Shown: positions 41,346-50,686 of the stretch, piece by piece
Numbering within the stretch: position 1 is the stretch's first letter
Layout of the letters: every line of letters begins with the position of its first letter
DNA from: Teichococcus oryzae
Lineage (GTDB): Bacteria > Pseudomonadota > Alphaproteobacteria > Acetobacterales > Acetobacteraceae
DNA: 64,000 bases
Assembly: GCF_008386565.1 (NCBI RefSeq)
Contig: NZ_VUKA01000010.1
Location: 1-64,000, forward strand
Direction of reading: 5' to 3'
Made by a program: the position numbers and the translations under genes
Notes under the pieces: model-generated
Told to the model about the DNA's origin: nothing
The model's input: the letters and a program-made list of their open reading frames with translations, nothing else
Databases searched by the model: none

Positions 41346-42917
41346 TCAGGTCTTGTCAAGATTCCAGAACAAGCAAAAGCCCCTTGGAATTCCAGTCACG
41401 TTCCGCCGGTAGGCGGTAGGGTCCAGGGACTGACCCAGAGGGATATAAGGAACGTCCAGCATGGCCTGGCGCTGCATGTCAGCACACAGCGCCTTCTGGG
41501 TCGCTTCGTCCGGCGCATCGAACCAGGCGTCCCGCAGCGCCTCGATCCTCGGGCTCCGGGGCCAGCCGGCAAAGGCTTGGTCGCCATGGCCGCGCAACAC
41601 GAGGTGGCCGGCCGGGCTCATCTGATCAAGCCCGCCAAAGGAGGTGAAGAACGCGCTCCAGCCACCCTGCGTCGGGGGCTCACGCTTCACCCGGCGCTGG
41701 TTCATGGCGGCGTTGTCCATGAGCATCGGCTGCACATTGAAGCCGATGCGCTTCAGGAGATCCACCCCAACTTCCGCAACGCCGCTTGCCGCGGATGCGG
41801 CGTTCTGGATAACCACGACAGGCTCGTTGGCGTAGCCGGCGGCCAGCAGGTCACGGCGCGACCGGTCGATGTCCCGGGCTCCGGTGATGCTGTCCATTCC
41901 GGCGTCGCTCGCCATCGGGCCAGGCGCGAAGAAGCCGATGCCGTCGCGCCACAGGCTGGTATCATCGCCCATCATGGTCCGCATGAAGTCGGACTGGACC
42001 ACCGAATTCAGCACGATGCGCCGGATCGCGGCATTGTCGAAGGGCGGATGCAGGTGGTTCAGCCGCATGATGCTGATCTGTCCGGTGGGATCGCTGACCT
42101 CGATCACAACATCCCGGTTCCGCCGCATCAGGTCGAGAAGATCGCCGGAAGGGCGCTCGAACCAATCGACCTCACCCGAAAGCAGGGCGCTGGCCGCGGT
42201 GCCTGCATCCGGCATCGTGGTCCACTCCACCCTGTCGACCTTGACGATCTTGGGACCGGCGGTGAAGCTGGGCGTGCCGCCGGGCCGCGGGCGATAATCC
42301 GCGAAGCGCTTGTAGATGTTCCTTGCGCCGGGGACGCGCTCCTCCGCGGCGAACATGAAGGGGCCGCTGCCGATCACCTCCCGCACCGGCGTGTTGGGGG
42401 AGGTCTGGGCCAGGCGCTCCGGCATGATGCAGGGCATGTGGGATGCCGCCTTGCCAAGGGCTTCGGGCAGCATCGGGAAGGGCTTGCGCAGGCGGAAGCG
42501 GATCACGCGGTCCGATGGTGCGCTCAGCTCGGCGGTCACGTCCATCAAGGTCGAGCCGAGCGGGTCCCGGGCACCCCAGCGACGGATCGAGGCAACGCAG
42601 TCCCGGGCCAGGACCGGCTCGCCGTCATGGAAGCGCAGGCCTTCGCGCAGGGTCAGGTTCCAGAGCTTGCCACCCTCCTCCACGACATGCCCTTCCACCA
42701 TCTGCGGATGTGGCCGGAGATGCTCGTCCAGTCCGTAAAGCGTGTCATAGACAAGGTAGCCGTGATTGCGCGTGACGTAGGTGGAGGTCCAGACGGGATC
42801 GGTGATGTCCAGATCGTTGCGCGGAACGAAGCGCAGAACCTTGGCCGCCTGTGCCCGGATGCTGGGGGCGACGAGCGTGGCAGCAGCGGCGGCGAAAAGA
42901 GGCCGGCGCCCGATCAT
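41346..42917 (-). CDS. ABC-type peptide/nickel-family substrate-binding protein (SBP_bac_5)
   Basis: This 523-residue protein has a signal peptide (residues 1-23, 'RRPLFAAAAATLVAPSIRAQA'). It continues with the cluster C binding-protein pattern: 'LRFVPRNDLDITDPVWTSTYVTRNHGYLVYDTLYGLD', 'WNLTLREGLRFHDGEPVLARDCVASIRRW' and 'AAIRRIVLNSVVQSDFM'. It binds peptides, amides or similar solutes in the periplasm. No permease or ATPase genes are adjacent. It overlaps the amidase gene by four bases (ATGA), so the ligand is probably an amide or a product of the amidase. Confidence 0.88.
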   Translation of the reverse strand: MIGRRPLFAAAAATLVAPSIRAQAAKVLRFVPRNDLDITDPVWTSTYVTRNHGYLVYDTLYGLDEHLRPHPQMVEGHVVEEGGKLWNLTLREGLRFHDGEPVLARDCVASIRRWGARDPLGSTLMDVTAELSAPSDRVIRFRLRKPFPMLPEALGKAASHMPCIMPERLAQTSPNTPVREVIGSGPFMFAAEERVPGARNIYKRFADYRPRPGGTPSFTAGPKIVKVDRVEWTTMPDAGTAASALLSGEVDWFERPSGDLLDLMRRNRDVVIEVSDPTGQISIMRLNHLHPPFDNAAIRRIVLNSVVQSDFMRTMMGDDTSLWRDGIGFFAPGPMASDAGMDSITGARDIDRSRRDLLAAGYANEPVVVIQNAASAASGVAEVGVDLLKRIGFNVQPMLMDNAAMNQRRVKREPPTQGGWSAFFTSFGGLDQMSPAGHLVLRGHGDQAFAGWPRSPRIEALRDAWFDAPDEATQKALCADMQRQAMLDVPYIPLGQSLDPTAYRRNVTGIPRGFCLFWNLDKT

Positions 42918-44389
42918 GCCCGGCGCTCCGCCAGATAGCGGGACAGGTCCGGCACGGGGCGGCCAAACTCTTCCAATCCGTTCAGCACCTGCTCCAGGGC
43001 GAGGGCGATCCGAAGCAGCCGGATGTCATCCCGGTAGCGGCCGATCAGATTGATCCCGAAGGGCAGGCCGTCGTGGCCGAGGCCGGCCGTGATGGTTGCC
43101 ACCGGATGCGCAGTCCAGGTGATCGGCGTGTTGATGCTCGGCTTCGGCATCCTGTCGAAATCATATTCATCCGGCGCGAACCGGGCATTGTCGGCCTTCA
43201 GTGCCGCTTCACGGCGATTCACTTCCTCCAAGGACGGCAAAGGTTCGGATGCTCCGGGCGTGATCAGCACATCGAAGCCTTGCATGAAGCCGGCCAGCGC
43301 GCGGAAGGCCTGGGTCTGGACACGCTGCGCCTCCGCGATCATGCGAGCCGAGGCTGCGAAGCCGCGCCGAAGATCCACATTCTTCGCGGCGGTCAGCCGC
43401 TCGGGTGCGCTTGCATGAACCTCGCCATAGGCTACCAGATAAGCCAAGGTGCGCAGCATGTAGAAGGCATGATTGATGGGCCCCAGATCGGGCGTGACCC
43501 ATTCGATCCGGCTGACTTCCGGCGTGATGGCGGCGATCACCTCCTCGAACCGGCCGCGGATGCCGCCATCGACCTGGATGCAGCCCAGGTCAGGCGAGAC
43601 GGCCACCCGCAGTTTCCTGGCTTCCAGCGGAACGGGCGTCAGGAGGGGGGAGATGTCCGGGTTCCAGTCGAAAGGATCGAAGGGGCTGGAGCAGATCATC
43701 CCGGCCAGCAGCAGCATGACATCCTCGGTCGATCGCGCCATTGGGCCGACCACGGAGGAAACATCGAAGGCAAGTGGCAGGCTCGGATATGCGACCAGAC
43801 CCGGGCTGGGCCGAAGGCCAGCCGTTCCATTGCCCGCCGATGGGCCGCGGATGCTGCCGCCCATATCAGACCCTGTTGCAAGCGGCACCATGGAGGCGGA
43901 AAGCGCAACCGCCGATCCGCCGGAGGAGCCGAGGCAGGACAGGGAGGGATCATAGGCGTTGCGCGTCAGCCCATAGAGCGTGTTCTGTGAGGTGCCGCCC
44001 TGCAACAGTTCCGGCACGTTCGTCTTGCCGATGATGATGCCGCCGGCGGCCCGGATCGCCGCAACGGTGGGGGCATCCTCCGTTGCGATCCGGTCAGCGA
44101 AAAGCCGGCTGCCGAGGGTCGTGTGCAGCCCCTCGACATTCGTTGATTCCTTGACGGCCACGGGCAGGCCGAAAAGTGGAGGCAGGTCGCCCCCCCGCAT
44201 CTGCACAGCCTCGGCTGCGACGGCCTCGCGCTCCGCCCGGTCCCAGCACATCTCCACGAACGCGTTGAGGTGGGGATTGAGTTGTTCTATGCGGGACCTG
44301 AACGCGCTCAGCACCTCGCGCGGGGAAGCCGCACGGCTTGCCAATTGACGCCGGAGATCGCTGGCACTGAGGCTGAAGAAATCCTGCAT
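42914..44389 (-). CDS. Amidase-signature-family hydrolase
   Basis: This protein of about 491 residues has all three catalytic elements. They are Lys in 'PVAVKESTNVEG' (about residue 80), the cis-Ser in 'CLGSSGGSAVALSASMVPLATGSDMGG', and the nucleophile in 'GGSIRGPSAGNG'. Members hydrolyse aliphatic or aryl amides, or act in Glu-tRNA amidation; the absence of GatB/C makes a catabolic amidase likely. ATG 44389 is preceded by CGGAG at eight bases; a TTG at 44413 is less likely. It is cytosolic and coupled to the binding protein downstream. Confidence 0.87.
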   Translation of the reverse strand: MQDFFSLSASDLRRQLASRAASPREVLSAFRSRIEQLNPHLNAFVEMCWDRAEREAVAAEAVQMRGGDLPPLFGLPVAVKESTNVEGLHTTLGSRLFADRIATEDAPTVAAIRAAGGIIIGKTNVPELLQGGTSQNTLYGLTRNAYDPSLSCLGSSGGSAVALSASMVPLATGSDMGGSIRGPSAGNGTAGLRPSPGLVAYPSLPLAFDVSSVVGPMARSTEDVMLLLAGMICSSPFDPFDWNPDISPLLTPVPLEARKLRVAVSPDLGCIQVDGGIRGRFEEVIAAITPEVSRIEWVTPDLGPINHAFYMLRTLAYLVAYGEVHASAPERLTAAKNVDLRRGFAASARMIAEAQRVQTQAFRALAGFMQGFDVLITPGASEPLPSLEEVNRREAALKADNARFAPDEYDFDRMPKPSINTPITWTAHPVATITAGLGHDGLPFGINLIGRYRDDIRLLRIALALEQVLNGLEEFGRPVPDLSRYLAERRA

Positions 44390-44743
44390 GCGAATCTCCG
44401 GATCGATTGTCAAACAAGCACCACCGAAACGGTATGGCCCTGTGGAACAGCCGTCAACGCCGATTCACGGCGCCAACGCGATCTGCCCAGTGTCGCGCCA
44501 ACATGCTTTCAACGCTGTGTTCAACACAAACAATGCGAATCAGCAGTGTTCTCGGATCGCGATCCGGACACGAAGCCATCCTTGCCTCCGCAAGCGGACA
44601 AACAAGGCCAGACTTACGAAAGCAGGGCGGAAATCAGCGAATCATCTTTCCCCAACTCCGCCCCGCATCCGTCGAATGGAGGCACTTTGAAAATGCAGGT
44701 GCCCCGGTGGGCGAGCCCAGGCTCCGCTGGAAGCTTATCCAAG
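44390..44743. other. Intergenic region with a short palindrome
   Basis: These 354 bases separate two minus-strand genes. No reading frame is credible. TGTGTTCAACACA (44516-44528), a perfect palindrome with 6-base arms, lies where an amidase-operon operator could be; nothing else supports it. Confidence 0.35.
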
Positions 44744-45724
44744 CTATTCCATGCGGATATTGGCTTCGCGCAGCAGCTTGACGGTTGCTTCCGTTTCGCG
44801 GTTCAGCAGGGCCGCCGCGTCTCCGGCCGTTCCGCCCCCCAGCATGAATCCAGCTTCCCTGAGGCGCTGACGGGTTTCCGGATGCGCCAATGCCTTGTTC
44901 AAGGCTGAGACCCAGCGTTCGACGATGGGCGCCGGCAGGCCAGCAGGCGCCACGATCATGTACCAGAGCGTCCTTTCGAATCCAGGAAAGCCGGATTCGG
45001 CCACAGTAGGAACATCAGGCAACCATTCCACGCGCTCCGGTGTCGTCACCGCCAGGGCACGCATGGCACCCGACTTGATGTGAGGAAGATTGCTTGGAAG
45101 GGTATCGACATTGAGGTCGACCTGGCCGGCGATCAGGTCAGTCATCGCCTGGCCGCTTCCCCTGTACGGAACATGGGTCATCTTGACGCCGGCCGCGCGC
45201 GACAGAAGTTCCGCAGCCAGATGCTGCGCGGCACCGATGCCGGAGGAGGCGTAGTTCAATTTGCCGGGGTTGGCGCGTGCGTAGGTGATCAGTTCGCCCA
45301 GGGTGCGGAAAGGCGACTTGGCCGGCACGACCACCACTTGCGGCACACTGGCCACTTGCAGGATGGGTGTCATATCCCGCAACGAATCATAGGGCGGGTT
45401 CGCGGTTGCCTTCGGAACAACAACCAAAGTGCTCGGCGACGCGATCATCATGGTGTAGCCATCGGCGGCGGCCCGGATAACGCCCTGGGCAGCAATCGTG
45501 CCACTGGCGCCCGGCTTGTTCTCCACCACCACCGGCTGGCCGAAATCATCCCTCAGCCGGGAGGCAAGAAGCCGTGCGACGATGTCGCTGCCGCCGCCAG
45601 GAACAAATCCTTCCACCAGCGTGACACTGCGCGCCGGATAAGCGCTCTGCGCCGAACCCAGTTGAGGAAACGCCAGCAAAGGCAGCATCGCCGCGCAGGC
45701 GCGCCTGGTAAGCCTCATATTCAT
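44744..45724 (-). CDS. Bug/TctC-family periplasmic receptor
   Basis: This 326-residue receptor has a signal peptide (residues 1-26, 'RRACAAMLPLLAFPQLGSAQS'). Landmarks are 'LVEGFVPGGGSDIVARLLASRLRDDFGQPVVVENKPGASGTIA', 'PPYDSLRDMTPI' and 'YASSGIGAAQHLAAELLSRAAGVKMTHVPYRG'. It is the distal gene after GntR and enoyl-CoA hydratase on the same strand, 100 bases from the hydratase. The ligand is probably an acid degraded by a CoA-thioester route. Confidence 0.9.
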   Translation of the reverse strand: MNMRLTRRACAAMLPLLAFPQLGSAQSAYPARSVTLVEGFVPGGGSDIVARLLASRLRDDFGQPVVVENKPGASGTIAAQGVIRAAADGYTMMIASPSTLVVVPKATANPPYDSLRDMTPILQVASVPQVVVVPAKSPFRTLGELITYARANPGKLNYASSGIGAAQHLAAELLSRAAGVKMTHVPYRGSGQAMTDLIAGQVDLNVDTLPSNLPHIKSGAMRALAVTTPERVEWLPDVPTVAESGFPGFERTLWYMIVAPAGLPAPIVERWVSALNKALAHPETRQRLREAGFMLGGGTAGDAAALLNRETEATVKLLREANIRME

Positions 45725-45824
45725 ACCGACTCCTAGTCACGTCATGATGGATCGCCAGCTTGGCGAATATCGACAGGCCTGCTTCAGGATCAAGCGCATA
45801 GAAGGCCCTTCGCACGGATGGAGA

Positions 45825-46622
45825 TCAGCCTTCTTCCATCTGCGGCAGGCGGTAGCGGTCCTGAGGGTCGTCCCAGCCCTTGAAGTTGGGCGCCCGCTTC
45901 TCGGCGAAGGCTGCGCGGCTTTCCAGCAGATCGCTCTTGGCGCCGTGCTCATGCAGTGCATCCGCAAGGCGCTGCTGAACCGGTTCGACCCGCGGACGCA
46001 TGCACCGCATCATGTGAATGGTGTTCACGCGCGAGGCCGGCGGTAGTGTCAGCAAGTGGCGCGCCATTTCCAGCGCGCTGTCCAGGACGCCCTCCGGTTC
46101 CACGAGGCGGTTGACGAAGCCGAGCTGGAAGAAGCGTTCCGCGGTGAAGCGGAAGCCGAGCGCCATTTCCATGGCAACCGGAAAGGCCAGATTGGCGATC
46201 TGCCCATGATTGTAGCCGCCGAGAAGCCAGCGCTTGGCCTCGGACACTTCGAAAACGGCGGTGGTTGCGGCGACGCGCAGGTCGGTCCGTTCGACAAGCA
46301 TGAAGCCGCCGCCCATGGCAAAGCCGTTCACAGCGGCAATGACCGGCTTCTCCAGCGTTCCCGCATTGAAGGGGTCCTCGATCGCGGCGCGCCGCCCGCC
46401 GGGATTCTTTTCCGCGAGGGATTCCTTCATGTCCTCGCCGGCACAAAAGGCCCGGCCGGTGCCGGTGAGGATGGCAACCTCCAGCGAATCGTCGTGGCGG
46501 AACTCTGTCCAGGTGCGCGCCAGTTCCGTGCGCAGTTCGTGATTGAGCGCGTTCAGCCGCTCAGGGCGGTTCATCCGCACCACCAGCACCTGCCCATGAC
46601 GCTCGGTTTCCACAACGGACAT
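45825..46622 (-). CDS. Enoyl-CoA hydratase/isomerase-family protein
   Basis: This 265-residue crotonase-fold enzyme has an oxyanion hole formed by 'GRAFCAGEDMKE' and 'GFAMGGGFMLVERTDLRVAA'. The catalytic region 'PVAMEMALGFRFTAERFFQLGFVNRLVEPEGVLDSALEMA' has the first Glu position in 'MEM'. It adds water to, or isomerises, an enoyl-CoA in a beta-oxidation-like path. It sits 38 bases after the GntR gene and before a Bug gene, forming one likely transcript. The substrate is unknown. Confidence 0.87.
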   Translation of the reverse strand: MSVVETERHGQVLVVRMNRPERLNALNHELRTELARTWTEFRHDDSLEVAILTGTGRAFCAGEDMKESLAEKNPGGRRAAIEDPFNAGTLEKPVIAAVNGFAMGGGFMLVERTDLRVAATTAVFEVSEAKRWLLGGYNHGQIANLAFPVAMEMALGFRFTAERFFQLGFVNRLVEPEGVLDSALEMARHLLTLPPASRVNTIHMMRCMRPRVEPVQQRLADALHEHGAKSDLLESRAAFAEKRAPNFKGWDDPQDRYRLPQMEEG

Positions 46623-46660
46623 ATCGCAGCTTCCTCCCTATGGCGGCACAGTCAGCGCCT

Positions 46661-47344
46661 TCAGTTATTGGTATAGGCGATGGATGCCAGAAGCCTGGCA
46701 CGGCCTGCTCTGGCATGCCGCTCGCCCAGTTGCCGCGCATGCTCCACATCGCCGGACAGGATCGCATCCATCAAGGCCCGATGCTCGGCATTCGCATCGA
46801 CCATGTTCGGCGTGTCGTCGAACGAACGCCTCCGGAGCAGGAGCAGCTTTCGCGTATGATCCAGATAGACCGCCTCCGCCGGGGCGTTGCCCGCCAATGC
46901 GAGCTGCCGCTTGTGGAAGCGGACATTGAGGTCGAAGAACTGGTCTTTCCGTTCAGCGCGCGCGGCCGCCTCCATCTCGCCGACATAGGCCTGCAATTCC
47001 AGGGCCTGGGCCGCGGTGATGGTGGCGGCAAGGCGGCCGGCGGCATAGCCGATCAGCAGCGCGTTGAGATCGTAGATGGCCAGCGCCTCATCCAGTTGCA
47101 ATTCACGGACAAAGGCGCCTCGGTTGAGGATAACGGTGACAAGTCCCATGCGTTCCAAGGTCCGCGCGGCCTCACGGACCGGCCCCCGGCTGACCCCGAG
47201 CCGCCGTGCCAGTGCAAGCTCGTTGATATGTTCGCCCGGAGCGAGCTCTCCCCGGGTGATCATGGCTTCCAACTCGGCTTCAACACAATTGGCAAGAGCG
47301 CTCCCCGTCGCCTCCGGAACTTTTGTCAGCAATCTCTTCTGCAT
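46661..47344 (-). CDS. GntR/FadR-type transcriptional regulator
   Basis: This protein of about 227 residues has a winged helix, 'VEAELEAMITRGELAPGEHINELALARRLGVSRGPVREAARTLERMGLV'. An all-helical FCD ligand domain follows, with 'DQFFDLNVRFHKRQLALAGNAPAEAVYL' and a late 'EHRALMDAILSGDVEHARQLGERH' (His ligand positions for a metal). ATG 47344 follows GAGGG; a longer frame from 47461 has no regulator-like residues. It is the first gene of the regulator-hydratase-Bug unit and probably senses the acid taken up by that Bug system. Confidence 0.85.
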   Translation of the reverse strand: MQKRLLTKVPEATGSALANCVEAELEAMITRGELAPGEHINELALARRLGVSRGPVREAARTLERMGLVTVILNRGAFVRELQLDEALAIYDLNALLIGYAAGRLAATITAAQALELQAYVGEMEAAARAERKDQFFDLNVRFHKRQLALAGNAPAEAVYLDHTRKLLLLRRRSFDDTPNMVDANAEHRALMDAILSGDVEHARQLGERHARAGRARLLASIAYTNN

Positions 47345-47681
47345 CAAGCCCTCATGAACGCCGGCATGACATCGTGCCTTGCTGCGGCTGCCTTTTCCAC
47401 CACAAAAGTGTTGGCAATCCTCGAAACCGCTGCCAGGCTTCTTCAGAAGCGGAGGGAGCAACGGAAATCATGATCCCGGCCCTGAAATCCCATGCGTCCG
47501 CCATGGCCCAAGGCTCCGCCGAATAGGCGCGGCCGGTTTCTTCGCGGTCTTGAAGAACCAGCCCGGTTTTGGCAGGCCCCGCGGGTGCCAGCCTCCCTCT
47601 TTGGCTCTGGCAGCAGAATTCCTGCCCGCGACGTGATGCGCCTCCGCCATAGCCCCACCCCATCATAGGACGGAACAGCAC
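47345..47681. other. Divergent intergenic region, nothing recognised
   Basis: This 337-base region lies between the GntR regulator (minus) and a CoA-transferase (plus). It must contain promoters for both, but I see no convincing -35/-10 pair or clear dyad. No plausible gene is present in it. Confidence 0.35.
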
Positions 47682-48866
47682 ATGGCCACCGGACCCCTTT
47701 CCCGCTTCAAGGTCATCGATCTCACCCGTGTCCGTTCCGGCCCCACCTGCGTTCGGCAACTCGCCGACTGGGGCGCCGACGTGATCCAGATCGAGGCTCC
47801 GGAAGGGATGGAAGGCGCTGATGGCGGGTTCGGCGGCGCGCGCCATGGTCCGGATTTCCAGAACCTGCACCGCAACAAGCGCAGCCTGACGCTGGACCTG
47901 AAATCACCGGACGGAATTGCCGTTCTGAAGCAGCTGGTGGCGCAGGCCGATGTGGTGGTGGAGAATTTCCGTCCCGACGTAAAGCGGCGCCTTGGCATCG
48001 ATTACGAGGCGCTCAGCGCCATCAACCCGCGGCTGGTTTATGGCTCCATTTCAGGGTTCGGGCAGAGTGGCCCCTATGCGGGCCGCCCCGGCTTCGACCA
48101 GATCGCCCAGGGCATGGGGGGGCTCATGTCCATCACCGGCTTGCCAGGGCAGGGGCCGGTGCGCGTCGGCATTCCCATCGCCGATCTCACCGCCGGCATC
48201 TTCTGCGCCATGGGCATCCTGATCGCGCTGCTCGAACGGGAGGAAAGCGGCCAGGGGCAGTGGGTGCAATCCTCACTTCTCGAAGCACAGATCGCCATGC
48301 TCGATTTCCAGGCGGCTCGGTGGCTCGTTTCCCGGGAAGTGCCAGGCCAGGCTGGCAACGACCACCCAACCGGCATTCCGACCGGCGTTTTCCGCACCAA
48401 GGACGGGCTGATGAACCTCGCCGCGACAGGCAAGATCATTTTCACCCGCTTCTGCGAAGCGGTCGGCGCCCGCCACATCCTGGACAATCCGGATTATGCC
48501 ACGGCGCCACTGCGCTCGCAGAACCGGGTGGCGCTGAACCGCGAGATCGGCGAGGTGCTGGCCAGCCGCACCACCGCCGAATGGGTCGCGTTGCTGAACG
48601 AGGCCGGCGTGCCATCCGGTCCCATCAACAGCATCGACGAGGTTTTCGCCGATGAGCAGGTGCGCCATCTCGGCATCGCCACACCCGTGCATCATCCGGC
48701 CCTGGGTGAAATCGAGCTGGTGGGGCAGGCGGTGCGGCTGTCCCGCACGCCGAGCCGCCTCCGCACCGCAGCGCGCGAGAAGGGTGAGGACAGCGCGGAA
48801 ATCCTGCGGGAACTCGGCTTTGATGCGGCGCGCATCGAGGCATTGCGTCAGGCGCGCGTTATCTGA
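47682..48866 (+). CDS. Class III (CaiB/BaiF-type) CoA-transferase
   Basis: This 394-residue protein starts 'GPLSRFKVIDLTRVRSGPTCVRQLADWGADVIQIEAPEG' and carries 'NLHRNKRSLTLDLKSPDGIAVLKQLVAQADVVVENFRPDV'. Next comes 'GFGQSGPYAGRPGFDQIAQGMGGLMSITGLPGQGPVRVGIPIADLTAG', in which the catalytic Asp follows 'RPGF'. It activates a carboxylic acid with CoA. It is divergent from the GntR-hydratase-Bug unit and convergent with the next Bug operon; the GntR protein may control both directions. It is distinct in sequence from the transferase at 18209-19369. Confidence 0.9.
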   Translation: MATGPLSRFKVIDLTRVRSGPTCVRQLADWGADVIQIEAPEGMEGADGGFGGARHGPDFQNLHRNKRSLTLDLKSPDGIAVLKQLVAQADVVVENFRPDVKRRLGIDYEALSAINPRLVYGSISGFGQSGPYAGRPGFDQIAQGMGGLMSITGLPGQGPVRVGIPIADLTAGIFCAMGILIALLEREESGQGQWVQSSLLEAQIAMLDFQAARWLVSREVPGQAGNDHPTGIPTGVFRTKDGLMNLAATGKIIFTRFCEAVGARHILDNPDYATAPLRSQNRVALNREIGEVLASRTTAEWVALLNEAGVPSGPINSIDEVFADEQVRHLGIATPVHHPALGEIELVGQAVRLSRTPSRLRTAAREKGEDSAEILRELGFDAARIEALRQARVI

Positions 48867-48896
48867 GGAGCGCCCCACCCGGGCCCTGCCTTAGCG

Positions 48897-48917
48897 GCGC
48901 TGCCACGCCGGCAGCGC
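48897..48917. terminator. Possible bidirectional terminator hairpin
   Basis: GCGCTGCC, loop ACGCC, GGCAGCGC forms a perfect 8-bp GC-rich stem between two convergent genes, but only TTAT follows on the plus strand. Position favours a terminator; the weak U-run argues against. Confidence 0.35.
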
Positions 48918-48952
48918 TTATGATGCGCCAGGTCGCCTCCCAAGCCGCTTTG

Positions 48953-49933
48953 TCAGTCAGGCTTGATGTTGGCGGCCGTGATGACGGGTCGCCATTTCGC
49001 GATCTCCTCCCGCGTCATCACGGCAAGCTGGTTCGGGGAACCGCCGACCGGCTCCACGCCCTGGGCACGCAGATTCGCGAGGGACGGCGGATCGGCGAGC
49101 AGGGCATTGGTGGCCTGGTTCAGCCGGGCCACGATGTCCGCAGGCATCCCGGCGGGACCATAGAGCGACCAGCGCCCTTCCACCACGAAGTCCTGCACGC
49201 CCGCCTCCTGCATGGTCGGCGCATCGGGCAGAATGGCGACCCGCCGCGCCGAGGTCACGGCCAGGGCCTTCAGTGTGCCGGCATCCAGATGCGGCTTGAG
49301 GCCGAGCGGATGGTAGAACATCGCATCCACGCGCCCGGCCAGCAGATCGGTGATTGCCTGGCCAGCGTTGCGGTAGGGCACGTGTTGCGTTTCCAGCCCT
49401 GCCCGCAGGTTCAGAAGCGCCTGGGAAAGGTGCCCGGTGGTGCCGTTCCCCGCTGAGGCGAAGGACAGCGGCCTTGCCTTCGCCAGTGCCACAAGCTCCG
49501 CGACCGAGGCGACCTTCAGGGAAGCCGGAATGCCCAGCACCGATGGCGTCGTGACGAAGGGTGCGATGGGGGTGAAATCTTTCACCGCATCGAAGCCCGG
49601 ATCGGCAAAGAGGCTGGCATTGATGCCATGCGTGCCATTGGTGCCGAGTAGCAGGGTGTAGCCATCGCCCCGCGCCTGCGCGACCGCCTGCGCCCCGACA
49701 TTGCCGCCGGCGCCGACGCGGTTTTCCACCACAACGGGTTGGCCCGCCGCCTTCGCGAGGGCGCTTGCCAGGATGCGGCCAAGCGCGTCCGTGGTGGTGC
49801 CGGCGCCAAAGGGGATCACCAGGCGGATCGGGCGGTCCGGCCAGCCGGCAGGCGATTGGGCAGGGGCGGAGCGGGCCAGCAATGGCATGGCGGCCAGGCT
49901 ACCCAGCAGAACGCGGCGCGTGGCGAAGGTCAT
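48953..49933 (-). CDS. Bug/TctC-family periplasmic receptor
   Basis: This 326-residue receptor has a signal peptide (residues 1-25, 'RRVLLGSLAAMPLLARSAPAQS'). Family landmarks are 'LVIPFGAGTTTDALGRILASALAKAAGQPVVVENRVGAGGNVGA' and 'PGFDAVKDFTPI'. Its start overlaps the stop of the polysaccharide-deacetylase-like gene by four bases. It is the last gene of an FAH hydrolase-deacetylase-Bug operon that faces a divergent GntR regulator, so the imported acid probably carries an N-acyl or acylpyruvate group. Confidence 0.9.
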   Translation of the reverse strand: MTFATRRVLLGSLAAMPLLARSAPAQSPAGWPDRPIRLVIPFGAGTTTDALGRILASALAKAAGQPVVVENRVGAGGNVGAQAVAQARGDGYTLLLGTNGTHGINASLFADPGFDAVKDFTPIAPFVTTPSVLGIPASLKVASVAELVALAKARPLSFASAGNGTTGHLSQALLNLRAGLETQHVPYRNAGQAITDLLAGRVDAMFYHPLGLKPHLDAGTLKALAVTSARRVAILPDAPTMQEAGVQDFVVEGRWSLYGPAGMPADIVARLNQATNALLADPPSLANLRAQGVEPVGGSPNQLAVMTREEIAKWRPVITAANIKPD

Positions 49934-50598
49934 GCGGAGGCTCCGGCGCGAGGGTTGACGTAATCGGCGATGGGTCCCGTGGCCGCGCCCCGGCGCAGGG
50001 GAACGCAGCAGGGAGGAAAATCCTGCGTGAAGCGGGCACCCTGCTCGGCAAGGCGGCCCAGGAAGCGGTCCAGGTGGCGCATGGCGCCATTCGGCAGGTC
50101 ATGCAGGACCAGCGTCACCGGCCCGGGGCCGCGGCACAGTTCCAGGGCCCGCTCCACCCAGCCATCGGGATCGCGGAAGTCGCCCGGCACGGCATTCCAC
50201 AGGACGCAGGTGAAGCCGCCCCGCGTGAGGAGGTCGAGTGCGGCGGGGCTCAGCAGATGAGGGCCCAGCGCCCCGCCGCCACCCTGCGGGCGGAACAGCC
50301 GGTCGGGATGCGAGAGATCCCCGATCAGTTCCTGGGTGCGGGCGATCTCCGCTTCGGCCGTCATGGCTCCGCCCGGCGCTTCGCCGAGCGGCCCGGAATG
50401 GCTCCAGGTGTGGTTGCCGATCCAGTGGCCTTCGGCATGCGCCCGCACGGCCAGGTCACGATGCGCCGCCAGCTTATGCCCGAGCACGAAGAAGGTGGCG
50501 GACAGAGCGCGCCGCCGCAGCACCTCCAGCACCTCGGGTGTCACCTCCGGCTCAGGCCCGTTGTCGAAGGAAAGGGTGATGCGGGGCGTTCCGGTCAT
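49930..50598 (-). CDS. Polysaccharide-deacetylase-family (NodB-like) hydrolase, variant motif
   Basis: This 222-residue NodB-fold enzyme has no signal peptide. Motif 1 reads 'LSFDNGPEPE' instead of T-F-D-D-G-P, so the metal-binding second Asp is Asn. Motif 2 'HTWSHSGPLGE' (His-x-x-x-His) is intact, as is 'LFRPQGGGGALGPHLLS'. Cytosolic location and placement with an FAH-type hydrolase and a Bug receptor argue for a small-molecule amide substrate rather than a polymer. The Asp-to-Asn change may alter metal use or mark a separate subfamily. Confidence 0.8.
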   Translation of the reverse strand: MTGTPRITLSFDNGPEPEVTPEVLEVLRRRALSATFFVLGHKLAAHRDLAVRAHAEGHWIGNHTWSHSGPLGEAPGGAMTAEAEIARTQELIGDLSHPDRLFRPQGGGGALGPHLLSPAALDLLTRGGFTCVLWNAVPGDFRDPDGWVERALELCRGPGPVTLVLHDLPNGAMRHLDRFLGRLAEQGARFTQDFPPCCVPLRRGAATGPIADYVNPRAGASA

Positions 50599-50686
50599 GG
50601 CCGCCCCGCTTCCTTTCTCGGGAAAGGGAAGAGGTTGTCACGTGCGGCAGCCGGGCCGTGTCCTGCCGCCGCCCCGTGCATCGCCT

